Below, piece by piece: positions 22,344-35,441 of a stretch of 64,000 bases of DNA; within the stretch, counting starts at the first letter, position 1, and every line of letters starts with the position of its first letter. The stretch is from Sipunculus nudus. Lineage: Eukaryota > Annelida > Sipuncula > Golfingiida > Sipunculidae. The notes beneath the pieces are model-generated. The model was not told where the DNA came from and searched no databases. It worked only from the letters and a program-made list of their open reading frames with translations. Where the stretch lies: positions 36,533,558 to 36,597,557 of the forward strand of contig CM049310.1 of NCBI GenBank assembly GCA_026874595.1, given 5' to 3'. The position numbers and the translations under genes are program-made.

Positions 22344-23004
22344 CTGAGGAGAGAAATCCTTTTTTAGTTATGTCATTATCAGGAATCCCAACGCGGAAAG
22401 CGCGCGTCACGCCTAAAAAATCGCTCCAGGAGCGACGCGATAGTCTGTTATATCATTGATAAATAGAGCGACTTTTTCTAGATTTTACGCTTGACGCGTG
22501 ACGCTTGACGCGCGGGTTATTGTGTGTGGGCTTTTTAGTACGGTCCTCGTTATAGGGATGTAAAAACACTCTGACGCTGAGTATGCTTGTCGTAAACTCT
22601 CTAATATCAGAGGACCGAAATGGCGCAACTCGGTAGGAGCTGTATTAAAGATTAAAGGAATATCCACGAGGAGTAATGCTATGTTGAGTATAGGAGCTTG
22701 GACGAGCTGGTACGGTTTAGTAAGATTTAGTACGATTTGATACGATTTAGTACGAGTTAATGCACGACATTCATGGTTGACAGGGATACCTGACAACATG
22801 ACTGCAAGGTGAGACAAGCACACTTTGAATAAGCCGACGGGCCACAATAATATTCATTCTCAGCCACAAGAATATTCATTACGACTTGACACATGTCCGC
22901 ATGTAGATCGGTGTTGTGGGGGTTGCAGTCCTCCTTACAACCCTTGAAAATATTATTTTTTATTTTTTTTTAACAAATATTGTAAAATATATTCATTTCA
23001 GTTT

Positions 23005-23008
<4 letters not shown>
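22344..23008. other. Intron 1 sequence with a short tandem motif
   Basis: TACGATTTAGTACGA-like 10-12 bp units repeat at 22708-22760. The paired blocks CGGTCCTC and GAGGACCG at 22541-22618 could form a stem. Confidence 0.4.

Positions 23009-23069
<61 letters not shown>
23009..23069. repeat. (AT)n microsatellite
   Basis: A pure array of about 60 bp. Confidence 0.97.
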
Positions 23070-23071
<2 letters not shown>

Positions 23072-25240
23072 AGTAATGTACCTGTTGTTAGTTGACTTGA
23101 ATTGAGAAGGTTTTAATAACCTTTTCATCAATTATCCCTCCGCAGCTCCCGAGTCCTGGGTCTGGACGTGTGACAAGAGCTTGCCGATTATAGGTTACTA
23201 CGAGTCACATCATGGCGCTGATGTATGATGGCGCTTAGGTATGAAGGGTATTTTAAAATTGTGCATAGCAGTGGGGATGAAGGTTAACTTTTCCTTTAAA
23301 TCTGCCAAGCTATATCCGGGTTGTCATGAGTTTCCTAGGAGCTGTGTCGAATTAGCTCGGGACACAAGCCATCCGTATTCTTTTAATACGGTAACAAACG
23401 TCGCTCCCCTGCCTCTTTATTTTTTTTCATTACACAGCCGTGTTCCTACCTTTCGGCAATTTAAATGCAGCAGGAAATAATATTATGCACGCGCTATTGC
23501 TTCTGTAGCAAACACAATTCAAATCCGTTTTCGAATCACGTTACGTTTGTACACCAGGCATAGATCGAATATCCTAAACAATATAATGTTGAATATATCT
23601 TGTTTGTGCAGTGTAAACTTGAAGTGGATCAAGTGTCCAGTGTTGGTAATGTTCTCAAACATAAACATATGGCTGACAGCTGACCCTTACATTTTACTTT
23701 CACCCGACATATTATGACACGACATTTAATCACGTAACTATATGAAAAATACGCAAAACACTTTGATATCAATCCCCTCCCCTTTGTGACTGTGCAAAAA
23801 TTTTGCCTCAACGTGCTAGACTCCCTTTACTATTGAACGTCCTTTCATATGTGGGCATTAAACAGTAATCGTTGAAGAAAAATAAATCCTGAATCACAGT
23901 GGAGACACCAGTTTGGATATTAATTAATTCTGTTTAACTCATGTCTGAATGTGTGATGGCACCGGTATGGAGTTTACTGAGTGATCGGTTCTGCATTATA
24001 CTTACAGTATGTTATACAGTATGTCATAATGTGTGTTATACAGTATGTCATAATGTGTGTTATACAATATAATACTGTGTGCGTTTTTTGGGCTGACTGT
24101 GAAAATAAAGAAATACTTCACATCTTCCTCAGAACTCTAAGCATCACACACCCCAGAATTAGAATAAAACACTTTGTTTCGTGCATGTGTCAACATTAAC
24201 TAAAGTAGACAAAGTAGAATGAAGCGAATTAATAATTGCGAGCGTAACTTCCGTTGGTTGGGGCAAAGCACCAGGATTTTCATCAACAAACTTAGGCATG
24301 AGCAGAGATCGTTGTTGCTAGTGAAGGACATTGCAGGTATAGATCTGCTTAAATGTTGGAATGGTAAGACTTAGATGTGGCAACAAACATGAAAAAAATC
24401 CGCTTTCAAGATATAATAATCCTGATATTCTGGAATTTATCCAAAAGGTGAATCACCACAACAATTATGTTTTTTTACGATAGCATTTGTCACGTCTGTC
24501 ATTTAGGCTCTCGTTTGCTCGCAGGTACCATACGCACTCTAAAAATACACGTCAGTCCAGACCAGTTTCCAATGGCAACCTGTAATTTGCACCAGTGACA
24601 GATACTCTACATCATGATTATATTTTATGCCAGTTCCCGTCCTCTGGTCTCAGCTGGTTTTGATGCTTATCATCCTGGCCTAGCTTGGTTCATTTGGCAA
24701 AATGTAGCTTAATTACTCCCTTGCTACGAGTTTTTCACTTACAAACTCCCTAATAATTATCATTTTCATACGTTATTTCTTTACAGTCCTTTATTTTAGA
24801 TACTTGTTAAATACTGCGCACGTTTCTCTTGGAAACAAAATTTGAAAAAAAAATAAAGTGTATGTTTTCTGATTTTACAATGAAGTAACTTAAAAGCAGG
24901 AAGACCAATCGCAGAGTCAGGGAACAATGTAAATCTAATGACCATATCCAGACTAAAATACAATAGTACTACAGTTAGATTAAAACACAGCTTTGATGGT
25001 GCGACTAAAATATCGTTCTAATCTAGTGATGATTTTGGTCCTCATACTAAACTCAGACTTATATGTATTTCTGGTAGTTAGGCTACACGTTAGCCTGACA
25101 GTCAGGATGCAATGACGTTTTGCTGATGGTCAGATTAAAAAGTAATTTTGATTGCAAGAACAGAACAGAACTTTATTCAGGAACAATTATACAAATATTG
25201 TTAAACAACCGAGGTCTTTTTTGAATGATTGAACAAGGAG
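23070..25240. other. Intron 1 sequence, unannotated
   Basis: Only a 24-bp tandem repeat (GTTATACAGTATGTCATAATG units, about 24010-24068) was seen. Confidence 0.35.
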
Positions 25241-25349
25241 AAAGTTGAACTGTGGAACAGATCTAGCATGTCCCCCGCCTGATGTGGGAATATTGAGAAG
25301 AAAAGTGTAAATACATGTATAAAATTTGAGATGGGTCAATGTCACACAC

Positions 25350-25600
25350 CAAGATTACCTCTGTGACCTTAAAAACTGAATTTAGGTCATCAATATTCGA
25401 ACTTGACCTAGTCCTTGATAAGGTGCTTCGATGCTGCAAGTTTGGTGACTGTGCCTCAAATTCTTTTTGAGTTATTGCGTAAACAACCGTGTGACAGACG
25501 GACGGAAGGACGGACGGATGGATGGAAAGACGGACGGACGCTAACCATTTCTAGGGGGACCCCCCCCCCCCCCCCCACGGCGCCTTCGGCGAAGAAGGGG
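25350..25600 (+). mobile_element. Pearl-like fragment with GGAC tract and poly-C
   Basis: It contains CTGTGACCTTAAAAACTGAA and TCGAACTTGACC, as in the 31670 element, then GACGGACGG repeats at 25497-25540, a 17-C run at 25560-25576 and the small stem CGCCTTCGGCG. Confidence 0.45.
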
Positions 25601-25710
25601 AACAACTTATCTGTATAATCTGAATACAATCAGATAAATTTAGTAAACAGAAAGCACTGAATCAACAAAATTGATAAAGTCTGGTTAAAATGTTTCTCAT
25701 AAATGTTATA

Positions 25711-26832
25711 CAGTGGAACCTCTCCTAGTGGGCACCTCTATAAAGTGGGCACCTCTATAAAGTGGGCACTTTTGGGCAGTCCTGTTTTTTCTTCTCTTTA
25801 TTATGTTTAGCTAATGTGGGCACCTCTGTATTCTGTAAAGTGGGCAGTTTTCCAGAGCTAATATGGGCACTTCACGGATTTTCGAGGTTAAACTATCTCC
25901 TTACAGCAACTTTGTAAGCCGTCTTTATAGCACTTTTAAAGTTATAAGATAATATTAATTCTTAATTATTTAATAACAATATTAATACATTTTAATTATA
26001 ACAATCAAAACAAATGAATCAATTTCAGAGGTGTAAAAGTGAACATTGCATAATTATGATTATACTTAACTCAAGACTTAGCTTGGGATGCATGCATACA
26101 ATTAGATTAATATGCCTGCACCGGCTCAAGTCAGAGATCACCCTAGACTAGATGCCCCTATGCTAATTAATTAATATTTATTTGTTTGGCTACCAAAAGT
26201 GGAAGGAAGCCCTGCTGACACAGCTAAATGTCCCATCTTGCCCATCACAGCTAGTCAGGTATATGCCCACCAGACCAGGGCAGTGTTTATTTAACAGTTG
26301 TTACATTACGATTCATACTGTTGAAATGGAATCAATCTGGACTCTCTAAAAGCAAATGCAGAGCTGCAATTTTCACTTTGCTCCAAACAATCTACAATCA
26401 CAGACTTTTTCAACAAGTATAAGAATTGTGACAATTTAACACATTCATTCAAAGTGAATCAAACACTTTAAATGTTTAATGGATTTCCAGTGACTGGATT
26501 AATGTTTGTGTCTTACCTACTTGTTATAGAATGTTTTCTTAAGATGATATTATTTAGATTAGTGAATAGTGACGCACTGTCTTTGCTTTTTCACTTGTGT
26601 ATTTTTCTATCAGTAAATGACTTTTCTTTCAAAGAATATATCATTAAGAATTATTACTTCCCATGGTAATGCTAAATACCGCATGCTGCTTTGCCATTTT
26701 GTGCTAATAAAATATCAATAAAAAAGAATATATCGCACTGGGGGCAGCACTCATTACCTCTATATAGTGGGCACCTCTATAAAGTGGGCACTTTGGTCCA
26801 GTCCCAAGGGTGCCAACATACAGATTGGACTG
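25711..26832. mobile_element. Pogo/Tigger-like deletion derivative
   Basis: A 1122-bp element with termini CAGTGGAACCTCTC and CAGTCCAATCTGT is flanked by TA on both sides. Subterminal GTGGGCACCTCTATAAAG repeats occur at both ends in inverted orientation. A relic frame at 26349-26471 contains SKQSTITDFFNKY before a stop, like the C-terminal end of pogo-family transposases. The catalytic part is gone. Confidence 0.65.
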
Positions 26833-28375
26833 TATTTACTTGACTAAATATTAAATTAACTCCCTAATGTAGAAATAGATAGTGAATAATTGCACAGTTA
26901 CTATAGACAACATAAAATAATGCAGAAACACGCAGAGATATGCATACTGTATACGTTGTGTTCCTGCAAATATTTAACAATTACCAATGCATATCAAATG
27001 AGTAGACAATAAAAATAAACAAACAAAAAGATAATCAAATGAAAAAAAAGATAAAAACAAAATAATACGTAGGGATTATGAGCTGGGGAAATGTGCCGTA
27101 AGAACGTTTAGTGAACAATTACAATATAACAGTTATATAATGCAATGTTCATATAATCAAACCGCAATGCTGATAAGCTGTTCTCCGTCTGAATATTTTT
27201 ATTAAATGTTGATTTTTTTGCTCGGGCTAAATTATACAACTTATGTTTAAACATAAGTGTGGTTATAGTGTAACTAAATAAAAAAGATAACAGAAAAAAG
27301 ACACGCACTGGAAAACATTTTTAAAAAGAATAAGAAAACGTTATAAATCGTGCTTTCGCTAAAGCAACTTGTTTCAAATCTGGTCAAGACTGTTGCGTCG
27401 AGAACTTAATTAATGTACGGTATCTGGGAATGTGTTCATGGTAATCCGTCTTGGAAATTGTCACGTTTCTATTGAGATCTCGGGTTTCATGTCAGGAATG
27501 ATTTCCTGTGGCTGGTCTCGTCTCTGTCTGGAGACTACCCATTTTAATATCGTGAAGATACGTCTCAGTAAAACTGACACACAAAACGTACGTCACATAA
27601 GTATCTTGATCATATATTGAAAATTATAAATAAAAATAAATATTAATCTATCTGGAACTAGACTGTTGATGTAGAATCCACGGTAATCACATTTCTAATG
27701 ATAGATAATGTAATCTTAAATGATAGAACCGTCGTCCATGACAAACATGTAAATATATGATTAATGTCACAGCTTCTTGACAGATGTTGGTCATAACTTA
27801 GATATAAACTACTTTAAAACGTATTATTAACCCTGTAAAATAAAAACTACTCTGGTGGATTTTACATCAACAAAATATTCGTCCAATACAGGCAAATCCT
27901 GGATCATCTTCTGATTTTTTCCTTGCTTTGATTTAAAGCTCTGGATGATGCTGTATGATAGAGTCTTCATTTTTTATGACAAATCAAGTGTCTCCAGCTG
28001 GCACTGTATTTAACGAAGATGAAGGTGACCACATTTCCGAATAACATGTTATTAAGTTTTCAGAAGTACAAGTTTCCGATGCTTGTTGTTAGGGGAGTCC
28101 TCATTCCTATCTCCTGTCCTTTCTTTATAACCATTTTATCAAGTTTCGTTCTCTAACTCTTCTTCCTTATTTCTTGCATGTACTACATCTTTTCTTTATC
28201 ATTGTCTATTTTTCGTTACGTTCTTTCTTGTATACTTCAGTTTCCATTTTCTTAAATTTACTACTTTCCTATTTTTTTTCGGTATGGCTCGATTGATTTG
28301 TATGGTTTGTTTATTCTTTATCGCTTCTATCCGTCTTCCTGTTTTTTTTCTCTTCTGTCTTTTCGTTATGCTCTA
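26833..28375. other. Intron 1 sequence, unannotated
   Basis: No supported feature. Confidence 0.35.
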
Positions 28376-28737
28376 TCATCTATTCAGTTTCTGTCCTTCT
28401 TTCTTGCTTGCTTTGTCCCTCGCGCTTTGTCTTTCTTATCTTGATGCTTTATCATCTGTTCAGTTTCTGTCCTTCTTTATTGCATGGTTTGTCTCTCACG
28501 CTCTGTCTTTCTTGTCTTGATGCAATATCATCTATTAAGTTTTTTGTCATCCTTTCTTGATTGCTTTGTCTCTCACGCTCTGTCTTTCTTGTCTTTATAC
28601 ATTATCATCTATTCAGTTTCTGTCCTTCTTTCTTGCTTGGTTTGTCTCTCATGCTCTGTCTTTCTTGTCTTGATGCAATATCATCTATTCAGTTTTTTGT
28701 CCTCCTTTCTTGCTGACTTTGTCTCTCACTCTCTGTT
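28376..28737. repeat. 76-bp minisatellite
   Basis: Five units start at 28376, 28452, 28528, 28605 and 28681 with TCATCTATTCAGTTT and the internal TCTGTCTTTCTTGTCTTGATG. The array is pyrimidine-rich on the plus strand. The hydrophobic frame across it is a by-product of T-richness. Confidence 0.85.
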
Positions 28738-31669
28738 TTCAAATGTTTTTATCCTATTCTTTCTTATTTTTTCGTTCCTTACACATTTAGTTAACTCATG
28801 GTCCATTAACCAAAATCTGCCCTCACAAAATCGGCATCTTGGAGGAAAATTTTGTATGCTCATTAAATTAATATTTGGCGTTTTGGCCTCTGTTTATTTT
28901 TCAAACTTTTCCCTTGAGCCAAGTTCTCTCTTTCGCCCTTGGGAAAGGTTTATGCAGTTATCAAACTGTGCCAAGCACCTGCCATGCTGCTTATACTACC
29001 TTCTTGAAAGAAGATAACGCTTATTTCAAGTGGGCTACACAAGAACCGAAAGCCCCAACATACGGTTTCAATAGTTAGCGAATTCACTGAGGGCGACCTC
29101 ATTATTTTCTTATCAATATGAAGCAATCTGTTAAAGCCTAAAAGACTGCCGTGATTGTTTAAGGTACATGGATTCCAATGACATGCTGACCTTCCGGGAC
29201 TCCTCATTAGCCTTCTGGCGCCAGACTTCTCGCAACTCCATTCATTTTCTCGTAAAAATGGCAAGGGCAATTTCAGGTGCTACGTTCTGTTACTACAAGT
29301 TATTAGCACTTGCGGGCTGCAAAATTATTAATTGTTTTAAGAGAAAAAAAAGAGTCTGTCAGTCTATTTTATTTTCCTTCATGACTTTTAGGCAATATAC
29401 GAATTGATACATCATCTATATGAACGTTTTCATACTGAATGTGATATGCAAACGAAACTATAACTTGGAACTTCCATTTTGTTGAAAATTTACAGTTCTT
29501 TAGAAAAATGATTTCATAACGGTTTGCTAGGCCAAGAACGTAACGTGCTCACGGAATAAGCTATTTAAAGCTATTTAAGCTATTTTATTATAAAATACAC
29601 AAACAATACCTCCTCATAAAAACATTTGCTGCCGAAGCAGCACTGATTGAGCCTTAAAAAAGGTAGAAATATATAACAGCAGGTCCACGGTTTGTAAATT
29701 AAAGATACAGAAAAACTTTCTAGATCTGTGCATGGTAGCGGACAATACTTATACAAAACAATATTAACCATCTAGTCATTCTATCATTTCTTCGATTGTG
29801 TATAGAATAAACTATTAATGGGTGTGTATATACCCGAGGAAAAAGCATGCAGTTCGGCAGGTATTATAATAATATGGCAAACCCAGGCATAAAAATTACA
29901 ATAAATAATAAAAGTAAGCTTAGCCAGGTGAGCTAACCATGAGATACACCGTGCACTTAATTGAAAGAACACTTAAATGAATGTGTTAGAAGAAAATTAT
30001 CATTTATATCCGGTAGGTGAGGAAACCGTAAAAATAGACCTGTGGTGCCAATTAAAAAGTTTATCCATTGGCATATAAACGAAAGTGATTTTAACAATTG
30101 ATTAAGAATGCGAGACAAGTGAGACCAACACTAACGAGAGGATCCTGATTTTACAATTTGAAGCATGTGACTTTGATAAATAGTTATTGAGACAAGATGT
30201 CACGTGGGGAAGGATCACGACAGGGGAGACAAATAAACGGACGGAGCAATATGAAAGTGACTTCCACGAGTCACCAATGACCATGGACCAGGAAACACGT
30301 TTCATCAATGTAAAAAATATGGAAAAACAAGCTTGAAAGGGTTAACATAGTTAACTTTACATATTTAAAAGTGTCAAACAACAATACACGTTTTAAATGG
30401 TCAAATCAGTTGACTTTACAGGTTATACAGGTGTCAAACAGTTGAGAGTACATATGTGTCAACAATCTTGATATTACAGGTGGTATAACAGCTAAAATGT
30501 TCAGAGTACCAGGTATTAAGTGACTTAAAAAAGGAAACAGCGGTATATTTTATTTTCATAAAAAGAAAATATTTTAAAATTGTTAGATCAAGGTACCAAT
30601 GAAAAACAAGTACCTATTCCTTACACCTGTTTAATCTCTGCAAAGAGGTTAGGTTGTGTTTTGTATAAATTCATAAAATATGTATTGAGAATTCCAATTT
30701 AACGTTGTGGACAGCTAGTTCATAGATGAATAGCCATAACTACATTTTAGATTACATTTACATGTAGATCCATCAGTACACACTGCACCTGTTGTTAATG
30801 TCACATCCAGTCAGTACCTATATTAATATCAAGTATGTCTGGCAGGTAGCAGTAGCGCAGGTGTCACATTTCATCTAAATAAATGGATTGGTGTGCGAAG
30901 CCACTCAGAATTCAGGATTAATCATGTTGTTGTTCGCTCTGTAGCTTCAAAGTACAAGGCACCAACCTGTATCCTACGAGCAAACCGCAAAAAAAAAAAA
31001 AAAACAACTTGCTGAAACCACGCGTTGAATCCTTCAGCTCTTTCCTCATGCAGCTGCTGTCTTTGCCTGAGAATTAAGTGTCTTCTCCCCTCTCAACCCC
31101 TCCCCAAATTAACATTCAAAAGTATCATGTTTATATTTCTAAAGAAAGGATCTTGATATCCAGTATAATCATATAACAGATATAACATAAATAGAGGAAG
31201 TATGACTCTCGCGTAGCCGATCCTGCAGTATGTCGTCATCAAAATAAATCAAATAGATTACTATATGTGAGAACTACCGTATTCTGTAACCGTAGCACTG
31301 TGCGATGGTATGACCCGTATTCTCGTAATGTGTTTGTAATAGTATACTTATATTTAGTCAAATTCATTATCACACCACTAAAAAAATTTTTTAATGATAT
31401 TTTATTTATTATATAAGATTTACGTGTCTGGTACACACCTTTGAATAAGGTATCAAAAATTGATTCTGTTGACTGCCATAGCATATGCGCTTATTTATTC
31501 TTCATATAATGTATGCCTAACAAACAACGTTCGTCACGCCTAGCTCCTACAACGCCTGCGTGTACATAGTATACCTGCATTACGGTGGAGTGAATGTGGT
31601 ATTAGCGAATTAAGGCAGTTACCAAACAACACCTCAATGATTCGAACTAGAATATCAGCAGAAGCTGAC
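28738..31669. other. Intron 1 sequence, unannotated
   Basis: Around 30340-30520 short units of about 65 bp with GTCAAACA and GTTGACTTTACAGG recur weakly. No gene was recognised. Confidence 0.35.
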
Positions 31670-32688
31670 AAAAGCCCTCAGCCAAAACAACAGTGTTTAG
31701 AGGTGGTAACAGTAACAAGTACTAAATATCTGTTCTCACATGGATGTATATCTGTACATGTCTAAGTTATAAATTTAAAAAGCAGAGGTATGTACCATGA
31801 TTCATAACAATCCACCAAATGCTTCCTGAAAAATAAGCTTCTAAGTTTTATTCTATTATAAGCTCTGTGACCTTGAAAAGTAGGTCAAGGTCACCCATCT
31901 TCGAACTTGACCGAGATTTTGTAGATATACGTCTTCACCAAAGAAATAAAATTCCTCTTGTGAATCCTTTTAGAGATATCCCGCTCACAAGGCCAAAGTT
32001 GAAAAATCCAAGAAAAATTCATTAAAAATCAGAAATTGCAGGTGGCGCCCCCAAACTTGTGCAGCAGTTACAGACCATCAGTCCCTATGATCATAGTAAA
32101 AATTGTGAAAATCCACCCAATGGTTTCTGAGAAATAAGCTTCTAAATGTTTTTTTCTATAATCAGCTCTAAAACGTAGAAAAATAGGTCAAGGTCACCCA
32201 TCTTCGAACTTGACCGAGATTTTGTCAATATACATCTTCACCGAAAAAATAAAATTCCTACGGTGAATCCTTTTAAAGATATCCCGCTCACAAGCCCAAA
32301 GTTGAAAAATCCGATAAAAATTCATTAAAAATCAGAAATTGTAGGTGGCGCCACCAAACTTGTGAAGCAGGTACAGACCATCAGTCCTAATAATCATAGT
32401 AAGTTTTGTGAAAATCCACCAAATGGTTCCTGAGTAATAAGCATCTAAGTGTTTTTCTATAATCAGCTCTAAAATGTAGAAAAATAGGTCAAGTTTCACC
32501 CATCTTCGAACTTGACCGAGATTTTGTCGATATACATCTTTACCGAGGAAATAAAATTCTGACGGTGAATCCTTTTCAAGATATCCCGCTCACAAGGTAA
32601 AAGTTAACGGACGCCGGACGGACGGACGGACGGACGGACAGCTTGGGTGACGACAATAGCCCATCAGCCTAGGGGCTGAGGGCTAAAA
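31670..32688 (+). mobile_element. Pearl-like element with 302-bp tandem core
   Basis: The start AAAGCCCTCAGCC is the inverse of the end GGCTGAGGGCTAAAA. Three core units begin near 31882, 32185 and 32486 with AGGTCAAGGTCACCCATC; the third is cut short by (GGAC)n at 32608-32640. The unit also carries GGTGGCGCCACCAAACTTGTG. Same layout as the 8743 and 14186 elements, different sequence. Confidence 0.65.
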
Positions 32689-32861
32689 AGTCTGTGGAAT
32701 CGAAACCAAAGAAACGGTATTCGAAACCGCTGACACAGCGAATATAAGATGTGGTGCCGCGTGGTTGCGCTGTTCGCGCTTTCCAGGAAGTCCTGGTTTG
32801 TACGTTTTCTCCCTAGTAAACGTTACACGCTTTGATCACTTTGTATTCGGGTATAAAAACG

Positions 32862-32950
32862 TGTCACTGTGCACTGTCAAATATTCAGTCCTTTGCGTTC
32901 AGAGAGAATCGATTTTTATTGGGTTCATGCAGCCAAAGTAAGAAGTTTGC
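32862..32950 (+). promoter_or_regulatory. Possible core promoter (TATA plus initiator)
   Basis: GTATAAAAAC at 32861 is followed 25 bases later by TCAGTC, an initiator-like motif. An ATG at 32937 precedes a donor-like CCAAAGTAAGA. No further exon was identified. Confidence 0.2.
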
Positions 32951-33566
32951 AGCAGCTTGTTAGAGGTCAGGTGAATCGTCATTTATGAAAAGCAGATATA
33001 TTGACATGCATGAGGTGCTGGTATAGGAGGTGCTGGTATAGGATGAGGAAGTAGAAAAAGCACGGAGGAAGTGCAAAAGGATGAAGATGTGCAAATAACT
33101 CTAACACCTTAACGCTTGACCTTTTCCTGACATTTCTCTGTAATACTTAATTAGGACAGCGGAAATACCAATTTGCGCGTCCATATTGTGCCTGTGAAGT
33201 GTCATAAACAGTATACAAAGGACTGACATTAAATTATGCGAACCTCTTTCACTCCTCATCTAAACGCGTATACGTTATAAATTAAATACAATTGTAAGGG
33301 TAATTATGAAGTGTAAATAAACTTCCCACTGAATCGCATGAATCCTCTCTGATTTGTAGGACGTGTTCGGTATATACCCCATCTTAATAAATATAATACA
33401 TAAATTTGTATCAGAAGCGCGGTGGGTCCTTGTTATTCGTAAGAACTAGAGACACAATCTACAGATTTATTGTAGCGAACTCGTACTGGCTGCGCCAGGG
33501 CCTCCGAGAGGATTCTTTTAAGGCGGTACAAAAACGTTGTCGGGCCCCTGCCCCCTGCAAGCACTA

Positions 33567-33570
<4 letters not shown>

Positions 33571-33618
<48 letters not shown>
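33571..33618. repeat. (AT)n microsatellite
   Basis: A pure array of about 48 bp. Confidence 0.97.
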
Positions 33619-33622
<4 letters not shown>

Positions 33623-33627
33623 TTTAC

Positions 33628-34362
33628 CAGGCCGGGCCCCCTTTGACACCCCCCCCCCCCCAACCTCGCAGCGATCAGTCTGGATTAAAAGCAGTATAGC
33701 CCTTAAAAACAAATTAAACATATTCCATATTTTATGTATTTAGGTCCAACTTCCCCAGAAAACTTTGGCCGTCTCGAGCCCCTTTGAACGGTCCCGCATG
33801 ATTAAAGTCATACAAAAAGATACACACAAACCAAAAAAATTGTCATTTAAAGTAATTTTTAGACTGATAAATCCTTTGGCCTCCCAAGGCCACCTGACAT
33901 CCTCCTGATTGACAACATACAACCAAATGAAATATACATAGTCCCCGAGACCAATACAACTCCTTGGTGGCCGAGGCCCAACAGACCTCCCTGATTCAAA
34001 ACATGTATAAGTTATTGCAAAAACGAAAGTCTTCCTTATTTTCAGTTACAAGCTTTTTATTGGACAATATATTCACTATAGGGTCCCCTTTGATAACTGG
34101 TTCCACTTTATATATACACGTTAAAATATAATGTTCATGCATTGCATAGGGTCCTGTGAAAATCCTGGTCGGCCGGGCCCTTTCTTTGCATTCCGGAATC
34201 CGGATTAAGAACAATATGTCACTTAAATGAATAATTTAGATAAGTTTTCCATACTTCCAACTTGTTTATGCCTTCTTGGAAATTTTTCGCCAGCCCGGGC
34301 CCCTTTTCGGTCCACGGGGCCCCGGTACGATGTACCGGCTGACCCCCCCCCCCCCCCCCCCC
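33628..34362. repeat. Degenerate GGCC/GGGCCC repeat cluster with poly-C
   Basis: Motifs like CCGGGCCCCCTTTGA, GGCCGAGGCCC and GGCCGGGCCC recur about six times at irregular 90-200 bp spacing, with a 13-C run at 33649 and a 20-C run at 34343. It looks like an eroded tandem repeat. Confidence 0.4.
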
Positions 34363-35441
34363 AGGCCCTGGGCTGCGCAGTCTTCGTAAATGATTCTCGT
34401 CTATGTCCTTGCCATGTCAATATAGCCGCAATTTCCGAAATTTCGTAAACGTCGATATCTTTCCTGTTTGTAGCGCGTAGGGAGCTCAATTCGTAGAAAT
34501 GAGAAAGCCCCTTCAGTGTGTCCTAATGTAACAGAACGGTAGGGAGCCCTAAATCGATCACTGTATTTAGGTTTAGATAATAAATCTCTACAAAATAACG
34601 GCGAATTGTAAGGATATTGTGATTTTTCAAATAAAAAATGATTTCAGTGCTCAATATTCACAATATACATTGATGAATTATGGTCACAGATCCATGCAGG
34701 AAACGTTTTATGCCTAACTTCACTGCACAGTTAATATGGTCCTTACGTATGGACAAAACGTTTTACATGACACGGTTACGATATAACATTTATGTAGTAT
34801 TCAAGTCTTGTAAATAAATAAACCGCGCTGACACGTCCTTGTCATCATCGACCTTAACGCGGTCGATCATCAGAATCATTTAAAGAAGATAAATCTAGTT
34901 GGGTAAAAATTGACTAACATACGAAGCTGTCACGAAACGCTTGAGATCTAACGAATAATCCCTAAACCCAACCTCTTTGGGTCCTAGGTTCTCAACGGGC
35001 CAAATAATGCACGGGTGTATCATGTCTGTGCGTCGGACGCAGGTAATCGGTTGTTTACACACACAGCAGCACCTCATGATCAGCTATTTCATTGCTCACA
35101 TACAAACGCAATTTAAAACGACGAAATATCCGTTGAAAATGACGACGTATTATAATGAAGCCACTTATCCTGTTTCCACACCAGGTTATGAAAATAGCGT
35201 TCAGGGTGTACTGTCATGACAAATATTTCAGATACAATATGTTAACTAGAGGATATGAACTAAATAAGATGAAAAAAAAACACGTACGTGATGGGTACAG
35301 CTGATTATTTATGCAACCAGAGAATGCTTCTTTCACCCGGAGCAGCCGACTACTGCTTTCCGTAGGCAATGTAGATATGACAGAATATTAAGTTCAAACG
35401 TGTTGTGCTCCGCTGGGCCTGCGATATGTGACAGGTCTGAG

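Noticed and set aside
28284-29017. Hydrophobic plus-strand frames that look like a multi-span membrane protein
   Set aside because: The repeating peptide follows the 76-bp T-rich minisatellite; hydrophobicity is a codon by-product.
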